A stretch of 64,000 nucleotides of DNA from Arthrobacter jiangjiafuii (GTDB taxonomy: Bacteria; Actinomycetota; Actinomycetes; Actinomycetales; Micrococcaceae). Positions within the stretch are counted from its first letter, which is position 1; each line of letters starts with the position of its first letter. The notes beneath the pieces were generated by a model. It was not told the origin of the DNA and did no database searches. It saw only the letters and a program-made list of their open reading frames with translations. The stretch is from assembly GCF_018622995.1 (NCBI RefSeq), contig NZ_CP076022.1, positions 1,922,001 through 1,986,000 of the forward strand, in the 5' to 3' direction. Below, piece by piece: positions 57,041 through 64,000 of this stretch. A program made the translations under genes and the position numbers.

Positions 57041-57972
57041 TTGTAGAACTGCCGGACACAACAACGTCCAAGGTATCCAAGGAAATCGTGGCCATGCGCG
57101 AAAAGGGCGGGGTGGTCACCCTGGGGCGCGTGCTGACCCTGGTGGTGGACACCCAGCCCGATTTCGTCGAGGAAGCCATTGCCGCCGCCAACGAGGCCAG
57201 CCGGGAACATCCCTGCCGCATTATCGTGCTCGCTGAGGGTTCACCCACCGATGAAACCCGCCTCGATGCCGAAATCCGGGTGGGCGGCGACGCCGGTGCC
57301 TCCGAGGTGATCGTCTTGTCCGGCTCCGGTGAGCTGGCCGGGGAGTCCGTCTCGCTTGTTTCGGCGCTCCTGTTGCCCGATGCCCCGATCGTGGTGTGGT
57401 GGCCCCACGGCGTGCCGGCCAACCCGGCCCAGACGCCGCTGGGCAGCATTGCCCATCGGCGCATCACAGACGCCGCTACCGAGGAAGATCCCAAGAAGGC
57501 CCTGCTGGCCCTGGGCGAGGAATACGCCGACGGCGACACCGACCTGAGCTGGACCCGGCTGACCAACTGGCGGATCCAGCTGGCAGCGGTGCTGGACTTG
57601 GCCCGGGGAGACCGGGTGCGGGCCGTGACGGTGGCCGGAGCCTCGGATTCGGCCAGCACCTTCCTGCTCGCGGCGTGGCTGAAGCACGCCCTGAAGGTTC
57701 CAGTGAAGATCGTTGAAGGGGAACCCGGAACCGGCATCCGCCAGGTTGTCTTCGAACGCGACGGCGGCAAGGTGGAGCTGTTCCGCCCGGACCAGGCCAC
57801 CGCACACCTGACCCAGCCCGGCCAGCCCGAGCAGCAGATCTCGCTGCCCCGGCGGAGCCTCCGGGACTGTCTGGCGGAGGAACTGCGCCGGCTGGATCCG
57901 GATGAAGTCTACGGCGAAGTACTGACGCAGGGGCTGGCAGCATGCCTGTCCCAGGAAGGGGTCCCGGCATGA
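57037..57972 (+). CDS. opcA: glucose-6-phosphate dehydrogenase assembly protein OpcA
   Basis: 311 aa. Blocks RVLTLVVDTQPDFVEEAI, LLLPDAPIVVWWPHGVPANP, ARGDRVRAVTVAGASDSAST and LRRLDPDEVYGEVL match OpcA. Activates or assembles Zwf. GTG 57037 overlaps the zwf stop by 4 bp; stop overlaps pgl as ATGA. Confidence 0.95.
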   Translation: MIVELPDTTTSKVSKEIVAMREKGGVVTLGRVLTLVVDTQPDFVEEAIAAANEASREHPCRIIVLAEGSPTDETRLDAEIRVGGDAGASEVIVLSGSGELAGESVSLVSALLLPDAPIVVWWPHGVPANPAQTPLGSIAHRRITDAATEEDPKKALLALGEEYADGDTDLSWTRLTNWRIQLAAVLDLARGDRVRAVTVAGASDSASTFLLAAWLKHALKVPVKIVEGEPGTGIRQVVFERDGGKVELFRPDQATAHLTQPGQPEQQISLPRRSLRDCLAEELRRLDPDEVYGEVLTQGLAACLSQEGVPA

Positions 57973-58826
57973 GGAATTTCCCCAACGGAGTGAGCATCCA
58001 TCCCGATATCCAGTCGCTGACGGCGGCCACCGCTGCACGGCTCATCACCAAGCTGGTGGATGTGCAGAGCCGCCGCGGTGTCGCCACTGTGGTGCTGACC
58101 GGGGGCACGGTGGGTACGGCGGTGCTCGACGCCGTTGCCTCTGCCGAGGCCAGGGCGGCCGTGGATTGGTCACGGGTTAATTTCTGGTGGGGCGATGAAC
58201 GCTTCCTGGCCGCGGACTCCCCTGACCGGAATGCGGTGCAGGCCGCCGGAGCGATGCTCTCCCGGCTGCCGGTAAGCCCGGACCGCGTGCATCCGGTGCC
58301 CTCGTCCGACGATGCAGCCTCTGTCCAAGACGCCGCCCTGGGTTATGCCCGCAACCTGGCCGAGGCCGCTGCCGCAGAGCAGCTTGCACCCGGCTTTGAT
58401 GCCGTGGACCCCCGGCTCCCCCGCTTTGATGTGCTGCTGCTCGGCGTCGGGCCCGATGCCCATATCGCCTCGCTCTTCCCGGAAATGGCTGGCGTCCGCA
58501 CCACCGGTGAAACCGTGGTTGCAGTCACCGACGCCCCCAAGCCGCCGCCGGAGCGGGTTTCCCTGACGCTGGAGGCGATCAACACGGCAGAGGAAGTCTG
58601 GCTGGCCGTGGCGGGCGAGGATAAGGCCGCTGCCGTGGGCCTGGCCCTCGCCGGCGCCGGGCCGGTGCAGGTTCCGGCCGCAGGCGCCCACGGCCGGTCC
58701 AAGACCCGGTGGCTCATCGACCAGGCCGCGGCGTCACAGCTGCCTGAGCGGTTGCTGGACCCGGACGGCACAGGCGCGGGCAGGGATGCCGGCAGCACGG
58801 AGGACAGCATCCGCTCCGAACACTAG
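57969..58826 (+). CDS. pgl: 6-phosphogluconolactonase
   Basis: 285 aa. Family motifs VVLTGGTVGTAVLDAVA, VNFWWGDERFLAADSPDRN and DVLLLGVGPDAHIASLFP (glucosamine-6-phosphate isomerase-like fold). Hydrolyses the Zwf product. C-terminal tail is Gly/Asp/Ser-rich and variable. ATG 57969 is coupled to opcA. Last gene of the operon. Confidence 0.95.
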   Translation: MRNFPNGVSIHPDIQSLTAATAARLITKLVDVQSRRGVATVVLTGGTVGTAVLDAVASAEARAAVDWSRVNFWWGDERFLAADSPDRNAVQAAGAMLSRLPVSPDRVHPVPSSDDAASVQDAALGYARNLAEAAAAEQLAPGFDAVDPRLPRFDVLLLGVGPDAHIASLFPEMAGVRTTGETVVAVTDAPKPPPERVSLTLEAINTAEEVWLAVAGEDKAAAVGLALAGAGPVQVPAAGAHGRSKTRWLIDQAAASQLPERLLDPDGTGAGRDAGSTEDSIRSEH

Positions 58827-58950
58827 GCCCTGCTGCATCAGGACCTGCCGCACCAGCCCTGGTGCGGTGCCCGGACAGGTGGCCGGCCGCGTCGCTGCGG
58901 GCGGGCCGCCAGGCGCTGGTTTTCTCAGCCGCGACCGACGCCAAACACAA

Positions 58951-58984
58951 AGCCCCGCAGGCCGTGTGGCCTGCGGGGCTTTTG
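58951..58984. terminator. bidirectional terminator between pgl and secG
   Basis: Perfect 13-bp stem AGCCCCGCAGGCC-GTGT-GGCCTGCGGGGCT, with TTTT on the plus side and AAA before it (U tract on the minus strand). Between convergent pgl and secG. Confidence 0.92.
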
Positions 58985-59019
58985 GCTCCCCGTTGGGGTG
59001 CTGCGCTCAAATGGCTTGT

Positions 59020-59271
59020 CTACGCTTCGCCGGCGAAACGCTGGATCAGGCCCAGGGCAATGATGACGGCACCCCAGGACAGTCCAAGGATGACGGTGAA
59101 GCGGTTGAGGTTCCTTTCGGCAACACCTGAGGATCCCATGCTGCTGGTCATGCCGCCGCCGAACATGTCCGACATGCCGCCGCCGCGCCCCTTGTGCAGG
59201 AGGATGAGAAAGGTCAGCAACAGACTGGTGATGGCAAGAAGAACCAGCAGGACAATCTTCAGAATTTCCAC
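59020..59271 (-). CDS. secG: preprotein translocase subunit SecG
   Basis: 83 aa. Two TM helices (residues ~3-23 and ~58-78) joined by a Gly/Met-rich loop HKGRGGGMSDMFGGG, the SecG hallmark. Auxiliary subunit of SecYEG. Placed after tpiA as in most actinobacteria. Confidence 0.95.
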   Translation of the reverse strand: MEILKIVLLVLLAITSLLLTFLILLHKGRGGGMSDMFGGGMTSSMGSSGVAERNLNRFTVILGLSWGAVIIALGLIQRFAGEA

Positions 59272-59333
59272 TTACGGCCTTTCAAGGGTGACGCATGGAT
59301 GGAGACGGACGCTGCGGTGCAGGTCAGCTGCAA

Positions 59334-60149
59334 TCAGTCGGTCACCAGATGTTGTTCGAACCTGACAATATTAGCAAATTCGGTCACATCCAAACTGGCC
59401 CCGCCAACCAGCACGCCGTCGACATCCCGCTGCTTCAGGATGCTGGCCGCATTTGCCGCCTTCACGGACCCGCCGTAGAGCAGGCGCGTCTTCGCCGCCA
59501 CGGCGTCGTCGTACAGATCCGCGATCTCAGAGCGGATGGCCGAGCACATTTCCTGTGCGTCCTCGGGGCCGGCGACCTCGCCGGTACCGATGGCCCAGAC
59601 CGGCTCATAGGCAATGACCAGAGCGGATACCTGCTCGGCGTCCAGGCCGGCGAGGTCGCGGCGGACCTGCTCCAGGGTGTGCTGGACATGCTTGCCTGAC
59701 TGGCGGATTTCCAGCCCCTCCCCGACGCAGAGCAGCGGCACCAGGGAGTTGCGGTAGGCCGCGACCAGCTTCTCGTTGAGCAGCTCATCGGTCTCACCGT
59801 GCACGGTGCGGCGTTCGCTGTGCCCCACCAGGACATACCGGCAGCCCAGTTTCGACAGGAACTGCCCGGAGATGTCGCCGGTGTAGGCGCCGGAGTCCTT
59901 GGGGGAAAGATCCTGGGCACCGAACTCAATGTCCAGCTTGTCGCCCCGGATCAGGGTCTGGACGCTGCGCAGGTCCGTGAACGGAGGAAAAACGGCCACC
60001 TCAACGCGGTTGTAGTCGTGCTGGGCGTCCTTCAGGGTCCAGGCCAGCTTCTGCAGGAGCGTGATGCCCTGGACGTGGTCCATGTTCATCTTCCAGTTGC
60101 CCGCGATCAGCGGCTTCCGGTCAAACTTTCCATTGGTCGAGGTGGTCAT
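59334..60149 (-). CDS. tpiA: triosephosphate isomerase
   Basis: 271 aa. Substrate/catalytic motifs: [12 protein letters not shown] (Asn, Lys), [15 protein letters not shown] (His), [13 protein letters not shown] (Glu), and [12 protein letters not shown] with [13 protein letters not shown] 60149 is preferred to the adjacent ATG 60152 since GGAG then has a 5-nt spacer. Interconverts GAP and DHAP. Confidence 0.97.
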   Translation of the reverse strand: MTTSTNGKFDRKPLIAGNWKMNMDHVQGITLLQKLAWTLKDAQHDYNRVEVAVFPPFTDLRSVQTLIRGDKLDIEFGAQDLSPKDSGAYTGDISGQFLSKLGCRYVLVGHSERRTVHGETDELLNEKLVAAYRNSLVPLLCVGEGLEIRQSGKHVQHTLEQVRRDLAGLDAEQVSALVIAYEPVWAIGTGEVAGPEDAQEMCSAIRSEIADLYDDAVAAKTRLLYGGSVKAANAASILKQRDVDGVLVGGASLDVTEFANIVRFEQHLVTD

Positions 60150-60246
60150 CATCGCTCCGGTTTCATCAGTAGATCTGTTGGGGTGGGTCCGCTTCGGGCG
60201 GATCCGGGGTAAGAATAGGCGTAAAGATACAAAGGGCGGACATAGA

Positions 60247-60280
60247 AGTGCGGGCCCGCCCCATCAGGCGGGCCCGCACT
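60247..60280 (-). terminator. strong hairpin between pgk and tpiA
   Basis: Perfect 14-bp stem AGTGCGGGCCCGCC / GGCGGGCCCGCACT with a 6-nt loop, just after the pgk stop on the minus strand and ~100 bp before tpiA. No U tract; may be a partial terminator or 3' stabiliser that separates pgk and tpiA expression. Confidence 0.65.
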
Positions 60281-60286
60281 GTGGAG

Positions 60287-61513
60287 CTACAGGCCCAGGA
60301 CGGTCAGGCCGGGCAGCTTCTTGCCTTCAAGGTATTCAAGCGAGGCACCGCCGCCGGTGGAGATGTGGCCGAAGTCGCTGTCGCTGAAGCCGAGCTTGCG
60401 GACGGCGGCGGCCGAGTCTCCGCCGCCTACCACGGTCAGGCCGGATGAATCCTTCAGGCCCTGCGCAATGGTGCGGGTCCCGTTGGCAAAGGCATCGAAT
60501 TCAAAGACACCCATCGGTCCGTTCCAGAACACGGTCTTGCCTGATCGGATCCGTTCAGCAAAGGCGGCGGCCGAATCGGGGCCGATGTCCAGCCCGATGC
60601 CGGAAGCACCGAAGCGGCTGTTCTCCATCCCGTCTGCAGGCACCACCTCCACGTCGGCATCGGCAGCGAACTTGTCCGCCACCACGATGTCGGTGGGCAG
60701 CACGAACTCGCAACCCACTTCCTTGGCACGGGAGAGGTAGCCCTTGACGTTCTCGATCTGGTCCGCTTCAAGCAGCGACGCGCCCACCTTGTGGCCCTGC
60801 GCTGCCAGGAACGTAAAGACCATGCCGCCGCCGACCAGGAGGTAGTCTGCGCGGTCCATGAGGTTCTCGATCACCGCCAGCTTGTCGGAGACCTTCGAAC
60901 CCCCCAGGACCACCACGTAGGGCTGCTCGGGGTTCTCCGTGAGCCGCTTCAGCACCTGGACCTCGGTGTTCACCAGGTCTCCCTCATACGCCGGAAGGAC
61001 CTCCGCGATGTCGTAGACACTGGCGTGCTTGCGGTGCACCGCACCGAACGCATCATCGACATAGGCGCCGGAGTTATCCGTCAGCCCGGCAAGTTCCCGC
61101 GCCAGCGCCAACCGCTCGTCGTCGTTCTTGGAGGTCTCACGCGGGTCAAAGCGGATGTTCTGCAGCACCAGGACCGATCCGGCGGCCAGCGAGCCGGCGA
61201 GGCTGTGCGCGCTCTCCCCCACCACGTCGGCGGCAAACTCCACCGGGAACGGTGAAAGTTCATCCAGCCGGTCCGCGGCGGGCTGCAGCGAGTACTTCTC
61301 GTCCGGAGCGCCCTTGGGCCGTCCCAGGTGGGCCATGACGATGACTTTGGCACCTTGCTCCACCAGTTTCTGCAGGGTGGGGATGGAGGCGCGGATGCGT
61401 CCGTCGTCAGTAACGCGGCCGTTCTCGAGCGGTACATTCAGGTCCGAGCGGACCAGCACGTACCGGCCGTCGACGCCGTCGCTGATCAGTTGATCAAGAG
61501 TCTTGACTGTCAT
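60287..61513 (-). CDS. pgk: phosphoglycerate kinase
   Basis: 408 aa. Substrate region [19 protein letters not shown] and MAHLGRPKG, hinge and nucleotide motifs [32 protein letters not shown], and [27 protein letters not shown] 61513 with AAAGG 5 nt upstream; an upstream in-frame start has no support. Makes ATP in glycolysis. Confidence 0.97.
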   Translation of the reverse strand: MTVKTLDQLISDGVDGRYVLVRSDLNVPLENGRVTDDGRIRASIPTLQKLVEQGAKVIVMAHLGRPKGAPDEKYSLQPAADRLDELSPFPVEFAADVVGESAHSLAGSLAAGSVLVLQNIRFDPRETSKNDDERLALARELAGLTDNSGAYVDDAFGAVHRKHASVYDIAEVLPAYEGDLVNTEVQVLKRLTENPEQPYVVVLGGSKVSDKLAVIENLMDRADYLLVGGGMVFTFLAAQGHKVGASLLEADQIENVKGYLSRAKEVGCEFVLPTDIVVADKFAADADVEVVPADGMENSRFGASGIGLDIGPDSAAAFAERIRSGKTVFWNGPMGVFEFDAFANGTRTIAQGLKDSSGLTVVGGGDSAAAVRKLGFSDSDFGHISTGGGASLEYLEGKKLPGLTVLGL

Positions 61514-61573
61514 GTCTACCTTTACGTCCCTTGCGGGCATTGGGATCTTGGATCGGGGTGCGTGCAGGGACGC

Positions 61574-62671
<1,098 letters not shown>

Positions 62672-62715
62672 TTATCGAAGCGGCCGGTGGACACCCTTCC
62701 GGCCGGCCCGAGGAG

Positions 62716-62743
62716 CCCGCCGGGCCTCAACGGCCCGGGCGGG
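62716..62743. terminator. GC-rich hairpin between sodA and gap
   Basis: CCCGCCGGGCC (62716-62726) and GGCCCGGGCGGG (62732-62743) pair with one bulged G. No U tract. About 80 bp beyond the sodA stop; possible terminator. Confidence 0.4.
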
Positions 62744-62821
62744 TGCCCTCGGACTCATCTTACGCGCCGGGTCTCTCAGGGGGACCCGTGCGGGAGCAGA
62801 TTTGTGCCTTGGCGACGCTGA

Positions 62822-63448
62822 TTACGCGGGGAGAACCAGTCCGTGGGCGCCGTTGCGGGCAGCCTCGAAGCGGGTTGCCACGTCTGCCCAGTTCACGATG
62901 TTCCAGAAGGCCTTGACGTAGTCTGCCTTCACGTTCACGTAGTCCAGGTAGAAAGCGTGCTCCCACATGTCCAGCATCAGCAGCGGGATGGTGCCCACGG
63001 GCACGTTGCCCTGCTGGTCATAGAGCTGCTCGATGACGAGGTTCTTGCCCAGCGGCTCGTAGGCCAGCAGTGCCCAGCCCGAACCCTGCAGCGACATCGC
63101 GGCTGCGGTGAACTGGCCGCGGAAGGCGTCGAAGGAGCCGAAGAAGTCATCGATGGCGGCAGCAAGCTCGCCAACCGGCTTGTCGCCGCCCTCGGGAGAG
63201 AGGTTGTTCCAGAAGATGCTGTGATTGACGTGGCCGCCAACGTGGAAGGCCAGGTCCTTGGACAGCTTCGGGATCGTGGCGAAGTCGCCCTTTTCGCGGG
63301 CTTCAGCCATCTGCTTCAGTGCCGTGTTGGCACCGGCAACGTAGGTGGCGTGGTGCTTGTCATGGTGAAGTTCCATGATCCGGGCCGAAATATTCGGCTC
63401 CAGGGCAGCGTAGTCGTAGGGCAGTTCCGGCAGTGTGTACTCGTTCAC
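62822..63448 (-). CDS. sodA: superoxide dismutase (Fe/Mn family)
   Basis: 208 aa. All four metal ligands by motif: His in [12 protein letters not shown], His in [10 protein letters not shown], and Asp/His in [13 protein letters not shown]. Gly/Gln residues near [12 protein letters not shown] are typical of the Mn/cambialistic form but do not settle the metal. GTG 63448 follows a strong GGAGGA site. Inserted between whiA and gap. Confidence 0.96.
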   Translation of the reverse strand: MNEYTLPELPYDYAALEPNISARIMELHHDKHHATYVAGANTALKQMAEAREKGDFATIPKLSKDLAFHVGGHVNHSIFWNNLSPEGGDKPVGELAAAIDDFFGSFDAFRGQFTAAAMSLQGSGWALLAYEPLGKNLVIEQLYDQQGNVPVGTIPLLMLDMWEHAFYLDYVNVKADYVKAFWNIVNWADVATRFEAARNGAHGLVLPA

Positions 63449-63537
63449 AAAATCCTCCAGATAACGTCGGATCGGTCCTCCGGACGGCGTTTCCGCCCGG
63501 AAACCAAGGTGCCGCCGAAAGGCAGCAGACTTAGTCC

Positions 63538-63564
63538 ATCCTATGACTTAACGCTACTCGTCAA
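63538..63564 (-). promoter_or_regulatory. candidate sodA promoter
   Basis: Minus strand TTGACG (63559-63564), 15-bp spacer, TAGGAT (63538-63543). The -35 overlaps the end of whiA. The spacer is short, so this is tentative; it would leave an ~85-nt leader. Confidence 0.4.
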
Positions 63565-64000
63565 GCATCTCAGGAGTCACATTGGCCTCAGTGCCCGGGA
63601 TGCCCAATTCGGCGGCACGCTTGTCCGCCATGGCCAGCAGCCGGCGGATGCGTCCGGCGATGGCGTCTTTGGTCATGGGAGGATCAGCCAGGTGCCCCAG
63701 TTCGTCCAGGCTCGCCTGCTTGTGCGCCACCCGCAGCTCGCCGGCGTAGCGCAGGTGCTCGGGCACGTCCTCGCCGAGGATGTCCAGGGCGCGGTCCACC
63801 CGGGCACCGGCGGCAACGGCGGCCTGGGCGGAACGGCGCAGGTTTGCGTCGTCGAAGTTCGCGAGCCGGTTGGCCGTGGCCCGCACTTCCTTGCGCATGC
63901 GGCGCTCTTCCCAGACCATCAGCGCGTCGTGGGCCCCCATGCGGGTGAGCAGCGCGGCAATGGTGTCCCCGTCGCGGATGACCACGCGGTCGATTCCGCG
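63554..64000 (-). CDS. whiA: DNA-binding protein WhiA (5' end outside window)
   Basis: About 148 C-terminal residues are visible: [40 protein letters not shown] and a final helix-turn-helix region [20 protein letters not shown]. This is the C-terminal part of WhiA, the sporulation/cell-division regulator conserved in Gram-positive bacteria. The LAGLIDADG-like N-terminal half lies beyond the right edge. Upstream of gap-pgk-tpiA as is usual in actinobacteria. Confidence 0.95.
   Translation of the reverse strand, partial: RGIDRVVIRDGDTIAALLTRMGAHDALMVWEERRMRKEVRATANRLANFDDANLRRSAQAAVAAGARVDRALDILGEDVPEHLRYAGELRVAHKQASLDELGHLADPPMTKDAIAGRIRRLLAMADKRAAELGIPGTEANVTPEMLDE

Noticed and set aside
54386-57064. 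892-codon minus-strand frame spanning pgi and zwf
   Set aside because: Crosses two well-supported genes and shows only GC-driven composition.

Overview
The window is a high-GC actinobacterial chromosome segment, most likely from Arthrobacter or a close relative in the Micrococcaceae. This is inferred from gene content and order (whiA/gap/pgk/tpiA/secG/pgl/opcA/zwf/pgi/tal/tkt/ctaB/ctaA/ABC/sufR-B-D-C), the WhiA and DUF3099 families, the actinobacterial GlgA/GlgC pair and frequent GTG starts. There are about 52 protein genes, densely packed. I see no rRNA, tRNA, prophage, transposase or CRISPR array. It is mostly core genome with a few accessory islands.

Layout. (1) 1-5 kb: fatty-acid genes (two-domain FabG-type reductase cut by the left edge, thiolase), a divergent TetR regulator and an acyl-CoA oxidase-like dehydrogenase. 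(2) 5-7.8 kb: glgA and glgC, divergent. (3) 7.8-13.3 kb: a zinc-ribbon SDR, a cation P-type ATPase and a YeiH-type transporter. (4) 13.3-25.2 kb: a GT-C membrane protein, pepN, a cupin, a rearranged lipoate ligase, rpmE2, a lipoprotein, an RNA methyltransferase/TauE/ABC group, serB and an SDR. (5) 25.3-29 kb: fabG, DUF3099, a small Cys/His protein, SURF1 and an AAA ATPase. (6) 29.2-35.5 kb: a translationally coupled operon of a GlxA-like copper-radical oxidase, an Excalibur-type protein, a CslA-like processive glycosyltransferase and a GT39/PMT-like protein. (7) 35.5-40.7 kb: an ABC-F protein, the bioYMN biotin ECF transporter, a YpfJ-type metalloprotease and a SnoaL-like protein. (8) 40.7-45.7 kb: sufR-B-D-C-T for Fe-S assembly. 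(9) 45.8-50.1 kb: an ABC exporter, then ctaA and ctaB (haem A synthesis, functionally linked to SURF1), separated by a 630-bp repeat-rich intergenic region. (10) 50.5-64 kb: tkt-tal-pgi-zwf-opcA-pgl (pentose phosphate pathway), then on the other strand whiA-sodA-gap-pgk-tpiA-secG (lower glycolysis).

The parts I find least ordinary are the glxA/cslA-like polysaccharide operon, the CGAGTGT/ACACTCG repeat array between ctaA and ctaB, the zinc-ribbon SDR lacking the canonical catalytic tyrosine, an in-frame QAAP-repeat leader ORF upstream of glgC, and an 18-bp triple repeat beside a very strong hairpin downstream of the suf operon.
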